DNA from: Stenotrophomonas maltophilia
GTDB taxonomy: Bacteria; Pseudomonadota; Gammaproteobacteria; Xanthomonadales; Xanthomonadaceae
Direction of reading: 5' to 3'
Assembly (NCBI RefSeq): GCF_002799155.1
Contig: NZ_NERD01000002.1
Coordinates: forward strand, 2,108,001 to 2,172,000
DNA length: 64,000 nt
Under the pieces are notes generated by a model that did no database searches, was not told the origin of the DNA, and saw only the letters and a list, made by a program, of their open reading frames with translations. Shown piece after piece: positions 1 to 9,366 of the stretch. The translations under genes and the position numbers were made by a program. The number at the start of each line of letters is the position of its first letter. Within the stretch, counting starts at the first letter, position 1.

Positions 1-1
1 C

Positions 2-79
2 CATCTGTCACGCAGCCTGCGCCGCATGTTCGGCATCGGTGCCGCACAGCTGCAGGGCCTGCAGTTGCATGCGGCCTGA
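2..79 (+). CDS. C-terminal end of an AraC-type regulator (partial)
   Basis: Only the last 25 codons are inside the window, ending at a TGA. The readable peptide contains SRSLRRMFGIG, which resembles the second helix-turn-helix of AraC-type activators, where a serine-rich helix is followed by R-x-F-x-x-x-x-G. The rest of the gene lies to the left, so neither the sensing domain nor the target can be judged. The next gene is on the opposite strand and converges on it with only 9 nt between stop codons. Confidence 0.55.
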   Translation, partial: HLSRSLRRMFGIGAAQLQGLQLHAA

Positions 80-88
80 CACCGCCGA

Positions 89-979
89 TCATCCGCGCCT
101 GCGTAACCCGTCCGGCAACGCCGGCACCTCGCCATGCGGCAGTTCGCGGAACGGCGCCAGCAGCTGCCCGGGATAATCGCGCGGATAGTCCGGTTGGCTG
201 CCGATGCCGAGGTCGCGTTGCTGCAGCCGATAGCCGGGCGCATCGAAGGCGGTCCCCAGCAGGTGGTCCCAGACAGTCAGGAACAGGCCGAAGTTGACGT
301 CGCCGGCGGTTCCGTAGCGCATGTGGTGGAAGCGGTGCAGCGGCGCCCAGGCCATCACTCGGCCCAGCATACCCGGGCGCATGTCCACGTTGGAATGCTG
401 CAGCAGCAGCTGGATGGCAATGGCGAACGCCAGCACCGCGGCCACCGGCATCGGCAGGCCCAACACCAGCAGCGGCAGCACGCCACCGACGGCTTCGGCC
501 GCCTGGTGCAACGGGTGTTTCATCAGGCCGTTGAAGCCGTACATGCGGGTGACGCTGTGATGCACCGCGTGCAACCGCCACAGCCAGCCGATGCGATGGC
601 TGGCGTAGTGCACCAGGGTGATGCCAAGGTCGGCGCAGACGATGGCCAGCAGTACCTGCAGCGTGAACGGCCACTGCAGGGGCCACAGCTGCCACGGAAT
701 GAGCGCTGCCAGCAGCGGCACCGCGGCGATCGACAGCAGGTTCAGGCTTTCGTTGACCAGCCCATGCAGGGTGTCACGCAGGCTGTCGCCCTGGTCGTGG
801 TTGAACGCGGGGTCATACGGCCAGGCATGTTCGGCAGCGAACGAAACCGCGATGGCGACCGCCAGCAAGACCAGCAGCCATAGCGGATCGCCGCGGAGGT
901 GGCCGACCCACACGACGGCGGCGGCAACGAAACCGAGCAGGAACAACGGGGCATACAGGCGGAGCATCCAGTGTTTCAT
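89..979 (-). CDS. Sterol desaturase / fatty acid hydroxylase family membrane protein
   Basis: A 296-residue integral membrane protein with the three histidine clusters of the di-iron fatty-acid-hydroxylase superfamily: H124-x3-H128, H137-x2-H140-H141 and H215-x2-H218-H219, plus isolated His residues at H155 and H195. Hydrophobic segments lie near residues 10-26, 33-48, 84-120 and 168-193. The family uses di-iron centres to hydroxylate or desaturate lipid carbons at the membrane; the substrate here is unknown. The start at MKHWMLR is chosen because the open frame upstream has low-complexity character and crosses a repeat hairpin. It is divergent from the LysR gene to its right, which may control it. 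Family call is firm, substrate is not. Confidence 0.85.
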   Translation of the reverse strand: MKHWMLRLYAPLFLLGFVAAAVVWVGHLRGDPLWLLVLLAVAIAVSFAAEHAWPYDPAFNHDQGDSLRDTLHGLVNESLNLLSIAAVPLLAALIPWQLWPLQWPFTLQVLLAIVCADLGITLVHYASHRIGWLWRLHAVHHSVTRMYGFNGLMKHPLHQAAEAVGGVLPLLVLGLPMPVAAVLAFAIAIQLLLQHSNVDMRPGMLGRVMAWAPLHRFHHMRYGTAGDVNFGLFLTVWDHLLGTAFDAPGYRLQQRDLGIGSQPDYPRDYPGQLLAPFRELPHGEVPALPDGLRRRG

Positions 980-1101
980 GGGCAACCCGGAACGTGAGGG
1001 GCCTGCATGCTGGCGCGGCGCGACGGTTGCGGGCTTGAACAAACGGCGCAACCCGGCGCGCTCCTGCTGGAGACCCATCGTGGTTGGCACCGCGTTTCCA
1101 C

Positions 1102-1124
1102 ATCCATGCATGGCGTGGATCTAC
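1102..1124 (-). repeat. SMAG-type GTAG hairpin
   Basis: Read on the minus strand this begins with GTAG and folds as ATCCACGCC/ATGCATGGAT-like arms. It is the first of many similar GTAG-headed hairpins here (also near 3.9, 13.0, 30.7, 50.4 and 60.6 kb). It sits between the desaturase and the LysR gene, about 30 nt before the LysR start. Confidence 0.7.
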
Positions 1125-1154
1125 AATGGCGCCCTCATCGCGCCCGGGACCGGC

Positions 1155-2060
1155 ATGGATTCCTTCAACCTGATGCGTGCCTTCCGCCGCATCGTCGAAC
1201 GCGGCGGGCTGGCCCGCGCCGCCGAAGACCTGGGCATGTCGCCCGCCGGGCTCAGCAAGCAGTTGCGCACGCTGGAAACACACCTGGGCGTGGTGCTGCT
1301 GCAGCGGACCACGCGGCGCATGAGCCTGACCGAGACCGGCCACGCTTATTACCGTGAATGCTGCCGCCTGCTCGACGAGCTGGATGCATTGGAACGTGGC
1401 ATCGCCGAACAGCGCGGCGAGGTGGCCGGGCGCCTGCGTGTCAATGCACCGCAGTCGTTCGCGCTGAGCACGCTGTCGCCGCTGCTGCCACGTTTCCTGC
1501 AGCAGCACCCGCAGCTGTCGCTGGACCTGGTGATGGAAGACCGCCTGCTTGATGCAGTCGGCGAAGGTTTCGATGTGTCGCTGCGGCTGCGTGCCGAACT
1601 GGATGACTCACGACTGGTGGCGCGCCGGCTGGCCTCGCTGCAGCAGGTGCTGTGCGCGGCCCCGTCCTACCTGCAGCAGCATCCGGCACCACAGGCGGTG
1701 GACGATCTGCAGGCGCACAGCGTGCTGGCCTACAGCCTGTCCGACTCGCCCGGCAGCTGGCCGCTGCTCGGCCCGGATGGGCAGGTGACCATCACCCTGC
1801 CGGCACGCGTCACCGTCAACAACAGTCTGCTGCTGCGCGACCTGCTGGTGGCCGGCATGGGCATCGGCGCCCTGCCCTCGTTCCTGGCGGCACCGGCACT
1901 GGCCCGTGGCGAACTGCAGCAGGTGCTGCCCGGCCACCGCTATCCGCCGCGCTTCGTGCATGCGGTCTACCCCACCTCGCGCCACCTGCAGCCCAAGGTG
2001 CGTGCCTTCATCGATTTCCTGCACGCCGAGCTGCCCGGCTGCGCCGGCCTGGATTCGTAA
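1155..2060 (+). CDS. LysR-family transcriptional regulator
   Basis: A 301-residue LysR-type regulator. The N-terminal winged helix-turn-helix occupies about residues 1-60 and carries the family pattern of an Ala-rich recognition region (ARAAEDLGMSPAGLSKQ) followed by LETHLGVVLLQRTTR. The remaining residues form the co-inducer-binding domain. It belongs to the common subgroup of LysR proteins of about 300 residues seen next to oxidoreductase genes. The start at MDSFNLMRAF is the only one that fits the domain; the longer frame upstream is antisense to the desaturase. It is divergent from the desaturase and is followed 92 nt downstream by a DsbA-like gene and a cyclase gene, any of which could be targets. 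Effector unknown. Confidence 0.9.
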   Translation: MDSFNLMRAFRRIVERGGLARAAEDLGMSPAGLSKQLRTLETHLGVVLLQRTTRRMSLTETGHAYYRECCRLLDELDALERGIAEQRGEVAGRLRVNAPQSFALSTLSPLLPRFLQQHPQLSLDLVMEDRLLDAVGEGFDVSLRLRAELDDSRLVARRLASLQQVLCAAPSYLQQHPAPQAVDDLQAHSVLAYSLSDSPGSWPLLGPDGQVTITLPARVTVNNSLLLRDLLVAGMGIGALPSFLAAPALARGELQQVLPGHRYPPRFVHAVYPTSRHLQPKVRAFIDFLHAELPGCAGLDS

Positions 2061-2152
2061 CCGCCAGCGAAAACTGAGCTGCCCGCGGCGTGCTGTTTCA
2101 ACCACGCCGCGCTGCCTAACCTGCCGCCTCCCCTCTCACCGATGGCAGGCAG

Positions 2153-2803
2153 ATGTCTTCCGTTCCCTCCCCCGCCACCGCAGCGCCGGTGGTCGATTTC
2201 TTCCACGACGTGGTCTGCGGCTGGTGCTTCGTGCTGGCCCCGCGCCTGCAGCAGGTCTCGGCCGAACTCGGCATCCAGGTGCGCCACCGCAGCTTCGTGC
2301 TGCAGGACTCGCGCGCACAGATGATCGAGGTGTTCGGCTCGATGGAGCGCGCCAAAGCGATCATCCTGCGCCACTGGACCGACTGCGCCGCGCATGAAGA
2401 CAGCGCACGCATCGATATCGAAGGCATGCGCGCACAGGACTTCGAGTATCCGTCCGGCTGGCTCGGCGCACTGGCCTGCCAGGCCGCCGGCATGCTCGGC
2501 GGCAATGATGCCCATGGCGCGATGTTCGATGCCGTGCAGTGGGCGCACCTGCACCAGCACCGCAACATCGGCGATGCCGAAGTGCTGCTGGATATCGCCG
2601 AATCGCTGGGGCACCCGCGTGGTGCCTTCGCTGACCACATGCGCAGCGACGCAGTGCGCCAGCGCGTGCAGGCCGATCGTGCCGAAGCCGCCGCCCTCGG
2701 CATCCGTTCCATTCCCACCGTGATCGGCGGCAACGGCCTGCGCCTGCAGACCCTGCCGCTGCCACAACTGCGCCAAGCCCTGGCGCACCTGGTCGCGGCC
2801 TGA
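2153..2803 (+). CDS. DsbA-family thioredoxin-fold oxidoreductase
   Basis: A 216-residue protein with a CGWC redox motif at residues 22-25, directly after the first beta strand, and the helical insertion typical of the DsbA/FrnE/HCCA-isomerase superfamily. A cis-Pro loop is visible near the C-terminus in SIPTVIGG. There is no signal peptide, so a cytoplasmic FrnE-like role in disulfide or glutathione chemistry is more likely than periplasmic DsbA. It is followed 35 nt later by the cyclase-family gene and probably shares its transcript. Substrate is unknown. Confidence 0.8.
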   Translation: MSSVPSPATAAPVVDFFHDVVCGWCFVLAPRLQQVSAELGIQVRHRSFVLQDSRAQMIEVFGSMERAKAIILRHWTDCAAHEDSARIDIEGMRAQDFEYPSGWLGALACQAAGMLGGNDAHGAMFDAVQWAHLHQHRNIGDAEVLLDIAESLGHPRGAFADHMRSDAVRQRVQADRAEAAALGIRSIPTVIGGNGLRLQTLPLPQLRQALAHLVAA

Positions 2804-2838
2804 GCCGCACCGTCCCCCACCCTGCAAGGAGATTCCCC

Positions 2839-3846
2839 ATGGCCCCACGTACCCTGGCCACCGCGCTGGCCCTGCTGCTGGCCGGCACCGCCGCTTCCAC
2901 CACCGTGTCCGCACACGAACGCGTTCCCTCCGGCCAGCAGGTCGGCACCAGCCCCTGGGGGCCGAAGGACGAGATCGGCCGCCTCAACCTGATCACCGAG
3001 GCCTCGCGCGCGGACATCCTGTCGCGGGTCAGCGGCGGCAGGGCCTATGACCTGGCCACCGAGTACTACGTCGGCATGCCCAGCTGGCAGGACGCCGGCG
3101 ACCCGCACTACCAGTTCTGGATGACCCACACCCCGCGCGGCACGGTGATGGATGATCCGATGGGCGTGGGTGAAACCATGAACCTCACCCGCAGCTACAC
3201 CGGCACCGCCTTCTCGATGTACAGCCACACCGGCACCCATATCGATGCGCTGAACCACTTCGGCATCCATGGAAAGATCTGGAACGGCTTCGAGGCCGAC
3301 AAGCACCTCGGCGATCGCGGCTGGAACGTCACCGGCATCGAAAAGTTCCCGCCGCTGATCGCGCGTGGCGTGATGATCGACGTGGCAGGCGCCAAGGGCG
3401 TGGACATGCTGCCGGACAGCTACCGCGTCACCCGCCAGGACTTGAAGGATGCACTGGCACGCCAGCAGGTGAAACTGCAGCAGGGTGACATCGTGCTGAT
3501 CCGCACCGGCCGCATGCGCCTGTTCGAACAGCCCAAGGCCTACATGGCCAACCCGCCGGGCATGGGCCTGGATGCGGCGCGCTTCCTGGTCGAGGACAGC
3601 GGCGCGATGATCGTCGGCGCCGACAACCTCAGCTTCGAGACCTTCCCCTCGGAGGTTTCCGACGACTACGTGCCGCTGCACACCTACCTGCTGGCCCAGC
3701 AGGGCGCACCGATCATCGAGCTGGTGGCGCTGGACGAACTGGCCCGCGACAAGGTCTACGAGTTCGCCTTCATCGGCGGCCCGCTGAAGATCCGCGGCGG
3801 CGATGCCGCGCCACTGCGCCCGATCGCGTTGCCGGTCCGCCCGTAA
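2839..3846 (+). CDS. Exported cyclase-family (kynurenine formamidase-like) metal hydrolase
   Basis: A 335-residue protein beginning with a classical signal peptide (about residues 1-25, cut near SA/HE). It carries the metal-binding signature of the cyclase/KynB family, H130-x3-H134-x-D136-x3-H140, with the GTH core. Family members include kynurenine formamidase and isatin hydrolase; they use Zn or Mn to hydrolyse amide bonds, often in cyclic substrates. The C-terminal half has an additional DN...E pattern typical of the family. A clear AAGGAG ribosome site precedes the ATG. The signal peptide makes a role in tryptophan catabolism less likely than hydrolysis of an extracytoplasmic compound. 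Substrate not predictable. Confidence 0.82.
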   Translation: MAPRTLATALALLLAGTAASTTVSAHERVPSGQQVGTSPWGPKDEIGRLNLITEASRADILSRVSGGRAYDLATEYYVGMPSWQDAGDPHYQFWMTHTPRGTVMDDPMGVGETMNLTRSYTGTAFSMYSHTGTHIDALNHFGIHGKIWNGFEADKHLGDRGWNVTGIEKFPPLIARGVMIDVAGAKGVDMLPDSYRVTRQDLKDALARQQVKLQQGDIVLIRTGRMRLFEQPKAYMANPPGMGLDAARFLVEDSGAMIVGADNLSFETFPSEVSDDYVPLHTYLLAQQGAPIIELVALDELARDKVYEFAFIGGPLKIRGGDAAPLRPIALPVRP

Positions 3847-3859
3847 CCGGGGCCTGTGG

Positions 3860-3949
3860 GTGCCGACCCTGGTCGGCACCGTTTCCCCCATCCACGCATG
3901 GCGTGGATCTACCGAGGCTCTGTCCAGTAGATCCACGCCATGCGTGGAT
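3860..3949. repeat. Cluster of three SMAG-type hairpins
   Basis: Three inverted repeats follow one another after the cyclase stop codon: a GTGCCGACC/GGTCGGCAC hairpin (3860-3879), a GTAG-headed element on the minus strand (3890-3912) and another on the plus strand (3927-3949). The last two are nearly identical and face each other. The array separates the cyclase from the imuA operon and could act as a transcription barrier or mRNA end. Confidence 0.75.
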
Positions 3950-3992
3950 GCTTTACCCCTTCAGCAACCTGAAACCTGACCTGCCAATTTCA

Positions 3993-4020
3993 TTAGTAAT
4001 TCTACTCACAACGCGAGTAG
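3993..4020 (+). promoter_or_regulatory. Candidate LexA operator / SOS promoter of imuA-imuB-dnaE2
   Basis: TTAGTAATTCTACTC at 3993-4007 matches the TTAG-N6-TACTA box reported for Xylella/Xanthomonas LexA except for the last base. Overlapping it is a 6-bp perfect dyad CTACTC (4002-4007) and GAGTAG (4015-4020). The site lies about 115-140 nt before the chosen imuA start, in the only AT-rich patch of the interval. Since imuA-imuB-dnaE2 cassettes are generally under LexA control, this is the natural operator, but binding is inferred. Confidence 0.55.
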
Positions 4021-4134
4021 CATGTGCGGTCTCAGCCCCTGATACCGGCCCGCCGATACTCGCTCCATGCCTGCCGTTTCCGCCCGTTCCTGCCGCTTCC
4101 AGCCTGCCCGGCACCTCTCTTGGAGGACCGGCTG

Positions 4135-4749
4135 ATGGGCGCCGTCGTCGCCCTCGACCGGCTGCTGGACGGCCGCCAGTTGTGGCGCGGCCCGGCCCGG
4201 CAGGGGCCGGCCAGTGATCATCTGGCCAGCGGGCACCCGGCACTGGATGCGCGCCTGCCCGGCGGTGGCTGGCCGGCCAGCGGGCTGTGCGAGGTGCTGC
4301 AGGCCGCGCCCGGCGTGGGCGAGCTGGCCCTGGTCTGGCCGGCGCTGGCGAAGCTGAGCCAGCGCGACCGCCCGATCGTGCTGGTCGCCCCACCCTACCG
4401 CCCGCATGCCCCGGCCTGGGCGGCGGCCGGGCTGGACCTGGCCCAGCTGCAGATCATCCACGCCGCGCCGAAGCAGGCGCTGTGGGCCGCCGAACAATGC
4501 CTGCGCTCTGCGGCCTGCGCGGCGGTGCTGTGCTGGCCGCATCAAGCCGACGACCGCACCCTGCGCCGGCTGCAGGTGGCTGCCGACAGCGGCCAATGCC
4601 TGGGTTTCGTGTTCCGCGAAGCGCAGGCGGCGCGCAATCCCTCTCCGGCCAGCCTGCGCCTGCAGCTCGACCACGGCCAGGTGCGGGTGCTGAAGTGCCG
4701 TGGCGGCCTGCCGCCGGCGCAGCCATTACCGCTGGCCATCGCCCACTGA
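4135..4749 (+). CDS. imuA: Translesion-synthesis accessory protein ImuA
   Basis: A 204-residue protein of the RecA/SulA-like ImuA family. The fold is suggested by the N-terminal GHPALDARLPGGGWPASGLCE segment and the following hydrophobic strands; unlike RecA there is no intact Walker A lysine in that region. The start MGAVVALDRLL is used because it follows a TTGGAGGACC ribosome site; a longer frame is open upstream but would run through the operator. It is followed 9 nt later by imuB and then dnaE2, the standard mutasome order. In Pseudomonas, Caulobacter and mycobacterial analogues the accessory protein helps assemble the ImuB-DnaE2 mutasome after DNA damage. Confidence 0.85.
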   Translation: MGAVVALDRLLDGRQLWRGPARQGPASDHLASGHPALDARLPGGGWPASGLCEVLQAAPGVGELALVWPALAKLSQRDRPIVLVAPPYRPHAPAWAAAGLDLAQLQIIHAAPKQALWAAEQCLRSAACAAVLCWPHQADDRTLRRLQVAADSGQCLGFVFREAQAARNPSPASLRLQLDHGQVRVLKCRGGLPPAQPLPLAIAH

Positions 4750-4758
4750 GGCCGCGCC

Positions 4759-6168
4759 ATGCACTGGGCCTGCCTGTTGTTGCCGCAGCTGGCGTTGGAC
4801 AGCGTGCTGCGCCTGCAGCCGGACCCGCAGCGGCCGCTGGTGCTGCTGCAGGGGCCGGCGCAGCGTCGCGTGCTGCGAGCGGTCAGCCCGTCCGCACGCG
4901 CAGCGGGGCTGCGCCCGGGCATGCTGCTGTCGGCCGCGCAGGTGCTGGTGCAGGATCTGCACCTGCACGATTACGATCCCAACGCCGAACAGCACACCCG
5001 GCAACTGCTGGCCAGCTGGGCCTATGCCTACAGTTCGCAGGTCAGCCTCGATTTCCCGCACGCACTGGTCATGGAGATCGGTGCCAGCCGCGCCCTGTTC
5101 GGTGACTGGCTGACGATCGAGCAGCGGTTGCGCAACGAGCTGCATGAACTCGGTTTCCGCCACCGCCTGGTGGCCGCACCCACCGCGCATGCCGCGCGCG
5201 TGCTGGCCAACGTCCATGATGGCCTTGGCATCGATGCGCAGCAGCTGCCGGCGGCGCTGGCACAGCTGCCGTTGCCGCGCTGCGGCCTGCCCAGCGAAGC
5301 GGTGACCGTGCTCGGCCGTTCCGGCCTGCGCACGTTGGGCGCAGTGCTCGAACTCCCTCGCGACAGCCTGGCCCGGCGCTTTTCACCGGAGGTGCTGCAG
5401 CAGCTGGATGCGCTGCGCGGCCTGCCTGCCGCACCACTGCGTTACTACCAGCCACCGGACCGTTTCGATGCACGCATCGAATTCGAATACGAGATCGAAT
5501 CCAGCCAGGCCCTGCTGTTCCCGTTGCGCCGCCTGCTGCTGGACCTGGCCGCTTTCCTGTGTTCGCGCGATGGCGGCGTGCAGCGCTTCGACCTGCATTT
5601 CGAGCATGACCTGCTGCCGGCCAGCGTGCTGACCATCGGCCTGCTGGCACCCGAGCGTGATCCCGCATTGCTGTTCGAGATCGCGCGCAACCGCATGGAA
5701 GCCTTCGCCTTGCCCGCCGGCAGCCGCGCACTGCGCCTGCAGGCCGAGCAGCTGCCACCGTTCGTTCCCGCCGCGCGTGACCTGTTCGATACCCGGCCGG
5801 CGCAGGCGATGCCCTGGAACCAGCTGCGCGAGCGCCTGCGCGCGCGGCTCGGCGATGACGCCGTGCAACCGCTGGCGGTACAGGCCGACCATCGCCCCGA
5901 GCGCGCCAGTGGCACCCAGCCGCCGGCCAAGCCTCCGTCGTACTGGCCGCTGCGCCCCGGCTGGTTGCTGGACACTCCGCAACCGCTGCGTGATCCGCGG
6001 CTGCGCATCGTCACCGGGCCGGAGCGGATCGAATCGGGCTGGTGGGACCAGGCCGATGCGCGTCGCGATTACTACGTGGTGGAAACCACGCATGGCCAGC
6101 GCGGCTGGGCTTTCCGTGAGCGCAACGACCCGCATGCGCCGTGGATGCTGCACGGCTGGTTCGGCTGA
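4759..6168 (+). CDS. imuB: Y-family polymerase-like mutasome protein ImuB
   Basis: A 469-residue protein of the ImuB (DNA polymerase Y-like) family. The N-terminus aligns with the palm of DinB-type polymerases but the first strand reads LLLPQLALDSVLR rather than the catalytic D-x-D/N-x-F, and no acidic pair replaces it. This agrees with ImuB being a non-catalytic adaptor that connects the beta clamp, ImuA and DnaE2. A helix-hairpin region with LGRSGLRTLGAVLELPRDSLARRF follows near residues 180-215. The C-terminal 120 residues are specific to ImuB. It starts 9 nt after imuA and ends 6 nt before dnaE2, so the three are one transcript. Confidence 0.9.
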   Translation: MHWACLLLPQLALDSVLRLQPDPQRPLVLLQGPAQRRVLRAVSPSARAAGLRPGMLLSAAQVLVQDLHLHDYDPNAEQHTRQLLASWAYAYSSQVSLDFPHALVMEIGASRALFGDWLTIEQRLRNELHELGFRHRLVAAPTAHAARVLANVHDGLGIDAQQLPAALAQLPLPRCGLPSEAVTVLGRSGLRTLGAVLELPRDSLARRFSPEVLQQLDALRGLPAAPLRYYQPPDRFDARIEFEYEIESSQALLFPLRRLLLDLAAFLCSRDGGVQRFDLHFEHDLLPASVLTIGLLAPERDPALLFEIARNRMEAFALPAGSRALRLQAEQLPPFVPAARDLFDTRPAQAMPWNQLRERLRARLGDDAVQPLAVQADHRPERASGTQPPAKPPSYWPLRPGWLLDTPQPLRDPRLRIVTGPERIESGWWDQADARRDYYVVETTHGQRGWAFRERNDPHAPWMLHGWFG

Positions 6169-6174
6169 GCCGTC

Positions 6175-9100
6175 ATGCACAACGAACTGCCCGGCTACGC
6201 CGAACTGCACTGCCTGTCGGCCTTCAGTTTCCAGCGTGGCGCCTCGATCGCCGAAGAACTGTTCGCGCGCGCCGCTGGCCAGGGCTACCGCGCGTTGGCG
6301 ATCACCGACGAATGCTCGCTGGCCGGCATCGTGCGTGCCTGGCAGGCCGCCAAGGCGCATGCCGTGGCGCTGATCGTCGGCGCCGAATTCCAGGTCGAGG
6401 ACGGGCCGAAGCTGGCCCTGCTGTGCACTGACCAGGCCGCCTACGCCGGGTTGTGCCAGTTGATCACCACCTGCCGGCGACGCGCGGCCAAGGGCGAGTA
6501 CCGCTGCCTGCGCGAGGACCTGCTCGGCCTGCCCGACGGCCTGCTGTGCCTGTGGCTGGACCGGCAACCGGCCGCTACTGACCTGGAACTGCTGCGTGCC
6601 GGCTTCAACGATCGCCTGTGGCTGGCGGTGGAGCTGCACCACGAGCACGACGACGCGCGCCGCCTGCAGCAGCTGCAGGCCTTCGGCGAGCGCCACCGCC
6701 TGCCGCTGGTTGCCAGTGGTGATGTGCACATGCACGTACGCCGCCGCCGCGCCCTGCAGGACACCCTGACCGCGATCCGCCACCGCTGCAGCGTGGCCGA
6801 AGCCGGCTGGCGCCTGTTCCCCAATGGCGAGCGCCACCTGCGCCCGCGTACCGCACTGGCCCAGCTGTATCCGCCCGAACTGCTGGCCGAGACCCTGCGC
6901 ATCGCCGAGCGTTGCCGCTTCACGCTGGAGCAGCTGCAGTACACCTATCCGCGAGAGCTGGTGCCGCAGGGCCACGACCCGGACAGCTGGCTGCGCGTAC
7001 TGGTCGAACGTGGCATCCCCTGGCGCTGGAAAGGTGGCATCGAACCGGCGCAACGCGCGCAGATCGAACACGAACTGGCGCTGATCAAGCAGAAGAACTA
7101 CGCCTCGTACTTCCTCACCGTGCAGGACATCGTGCGCTTCGCACGCAGCCAGGGCATCCTCTGCCAGGGCCGCGGCTCGGCGGCCAACTCGGCGGTGTGC
7201 TTCGTGCTGGGCGTGACCGAGATCGACCCGGCGCGCAGCAACCTGCTGTTCGAGCGCTTCATCTCCGCCGAGCGCAACGAACCACCGGATATCGACATCG
7301 ACTTCGAGCACGAGCGCCGCGAGGAAGTGCTGCAGTACGTGTTCAAGCGCTATGGCCGCGAGCGCGCTGCGTTGACCGCGGTGGCGATCAGCTACCGTGG
7401 CCGCAGCGCGATCCGCGACGTGGCCCGTGCACTTGGCCTGCCGATGGACCAGGTCAACGAACTGGGCGCGGCGATGGACCACTGGGGCGGCAACATTCCA
7501 CTTCCGGAAACCCTGCGCGAGCGCGGTTTCGATCCGGACACGCCCTTGATGCGGCGCCTGCTGGCGTTGACCGCTGAGCTGATCGACTTCCCGCGCCACC
7601 TGTCGCAGCACCCCGGCGGCTTCGTGATCTCCGAGCACCCGCTGTCGACCCTGGTACCGGTGGAGAACGCGGCGATGGCCGGCCGCACCGTCATCCAGTG
7701 GGACAAGGATGACCTGGATGCCACCGGCCTGATGAAGGTCGACTGCCTGGCGCTGGGCATGCTCACCGCCATCCGCAAGTGCCTGGCGATGCTGCAGCAG
7801 CATGGCCTGCACGAAGGACGCATGGATGCGATTCCCGATGAAGACGGCCCAACCTACGACATGATCTGCGCCGCCGACACCATCGGCGTGTTCCAGATCG
7901 AGTCGCGCGCGCAGATGGCGATGCTGCCACGCCTGCAGCCACGCGAGTTCTACGACCTGGTGATCGAGGTGGCGATCGTGCGCCCCGGCCCGATCCAGGG
8001 CGACATGGTCCATCCTTACCTTGAGCGGCGGCGGATCCTGCGCGAACAGGGACCGGACGCGTTGAACGATCCGGACAATCCGCTCTATCCAGCACGGCTG
8101 GAACGTGTGTTCGCACGCACGCTGGGCGTGCCGCTGTTCCAGGAACAGGTGATGCAGCTGGCAGTGGAAGCCGCCGGTTACACGCCTGGCCAGGCCGATG
8201 CACTGCGCCGCTCGATGGCGGCGTGGAAGCGTCGTGGCGGCTTGGAACCGCATCGCGAAAAGCTGCTGACGGGCATGTTGAAAAACGGCTTCAGCCTGGA
8301 ATACGGCGAGCACCTGTTCGAGCAGATCAAGGGATTCGGTGATTACGGTTTCCCGGAGAGCCACGCCGCCAGCTTCGCCCTGCTGACCTATGCCAGCTGC
8401 TGGCTGAAGTGCCACCATCCGGCCGCGTTCACCGCCAGCCTGATCAACAGCCAGCCGCTGGGTTTCTACAGCCCCGACCAGCTGCTGCAGGATGCGCGCC
8501 GGCATGGCATCGGCGTGCTGCCCGTGGACGTGCGCTACAGCGACTGGGACTGCACCCTGGATTTCAGCAAGGGCGCGGCCGCGATCCGGCTCGGCCTGCG
8601 CCTGGTCGACGGCTGTAGTGAAGCGGCTGTGCAGGCCATCATGCGCGAACGTGCGCGGCGCCCGTTCGATGATGTCGGCGACCTGTGCCAGCGCACCGCC
8701 CTGGATCGCCGCCAGCAGGGCCTGCTGGCCGATGCCGGTGCGCTGCGTGGGCTCAGTGGCCATCGCCATCGTGCGCGATGGGACATCTCCGGCGTGGAGA
8801 ATCGTCTGCCGCTGTTCGACCAGGCCCGCGCCACTGCTGAAGCCCGCGTGCCACTGCCCCTGCCCAGTGCGTGGGAGGACATGCAGGCCGACTACCGCAG
8901 CACGGGCACTACTCTCGGCCGCCATCCCATCTCATTCCTGCGCGCGCAGCTGCGCAGCCGCGGCTGCCTGGATGCCGCACAACTGGCGGGCCACGGCCAT
9001 GGCCGCCGCGTGCGCATCGCCGGCCTGGTACGCATGCGCCAGCGCCCGCAGACCGCCAGCGGCGTCACCTTCCTCACCCTCGAAGACGAGACCGGCATGG

Positions 9101-9285
9101 TCAACGCCGTGGTCTGGCGGCACCTGGCCGATCGCCAGCACCGCGTGCTGGTCGATACCCAGCTGATGCAGGTCGATGGCCGCCTGGAGCGCGTCGATGG
9201 CGTGCAGCATGTCATCGTGCAGCGCATGCATTGCCTGGATGAACTGCTGCAGGGGCTGCGCAGCCACAGCCGCGATTTCCATTGA
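6175..9285 (+). CDS. dnaE2: Error-prone DNA polymerase DnaE2
   Basis: A 1036-residue C-family polymerase of the short DnaE2 type. Order of domains: PHP domain (about 1-215), palm with the catalytic PDIDIDF motif (D374 and D376), thumb/fingers, tandem helix-hairpin-helix region, and a C-terminal OB fold recognised by [14 protein letters not shown] near residues 943-960. It lacks the long C-terminal tau-binding extension of replicative DnaE1. DnaE2 extends past lesions in DNA-damage-induced mutagenesis together with ImuA and ImuB. It begins 6 nt after imuB. A 1180-codon frame on the other strand is a composition artefact. Confidence 0.95.
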   Translation: MHNELPGYAELHCLSAFSFQRGASIAEELFARAAGQGYRALAITDECSLAGIVRAWQAAKAHAVALIVGAEFQVEDGPKLALLCTDQAAYAGLCQLITTCRRRAAKGEYRCLREDLLGLPDGLLCLWLDRQPAATDLELLRAGFNDRLWLAVELHHEHDDARRLQQLQAFGERHRLPLVASGDVHMHVRRRRALQDTLTAIRHRCSVAEAGWRLFPNGERHLRPRTALAQLYPPELLAETLRIAERCRFTLEQLQYTYPRELVPQGHDPDSWLRVLVERGIPWRWKGGIEPAQRAQIEHELALIKQKNYASYFLTVQDIVRFARSQGILCQGRGSAANSAVCFVLGVTEIDPARSNLLFERFISAERNEPPDIDIDFEHERREEVLQYVFKRYGRERAALTAVAISYRGRSAIRDVARALGLPMDQVNELGAAMDHWGGNIPLPETLRERGFDPDTPLMRRLLALTAELIDFPRHLSQHPGGFVISEHPLSTLVPVENAAMAGRTVIQWDKDDLDATGLMKVDCLALGMLTAIRKCLAMLQQHGLHEGRMDAIPDEDGPTYDMICAADTIGVFQIESRAQMAMLPRLQPREFYDLVIEVAIVRPGPIQGDMVHPYLERRRILREQGPDALNDPDNPLYPARLERVFARTLGVPLFQEQVMQLAVEAAGYTPGQADALRRSMAAWKRRGGLEPHREKLLTGMLKNGFSLEYGEHLFEQIKGFGDYGFPESHAASFALLTYASCWLKCHHPAAFTASLINSQPLGFYSPDQLLQDARRHGIGVLPVDVRYSDWDCTLDFSKGAAAIRLGLRLVDGCSEAAVQAIMRERARRPFDDVGDLCQRTALDRRQQGLLADAGALRGLSGHRHRARWDISGVENRLPLFDQARATAEARVPLPLPSAWEDMQADYRSTGTTLGRHPISFLRAQLRSRGCLDAAQLAGHGHGRRVRIAGLVRMRQRPQTASGVTFLTLEDETGMVNAVVWRHLADRQHRVLVDTQLMQVDGRLERVDGVQHVIVQRMHCLDELLQGLRSHSRDFH

Positions 9286-9366
9286 CGATACACAGCGTCA
9301 CACAGCGAACTGGTCATCAGTCCCCCGCATCCGCTATCGTCGCTGCATCCAAGGAAGGACGACACG

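Noticed and set aside
3860..3949. CRISPR array
   Set aside because: The hairpins are few, palindromic and irregularly spaced, with no uniform spacers and no cas genes. They fit SMAG repeats.
5383..8925. 1180-codon frame antisense to imuB and dnaE2
   Set aside because: It runs opposite the well-supported polymerase genes; high-GC codon bias leaves the other strand open. Its translation is low-complexity (His/Gln/Arg/Ala) with no domain.
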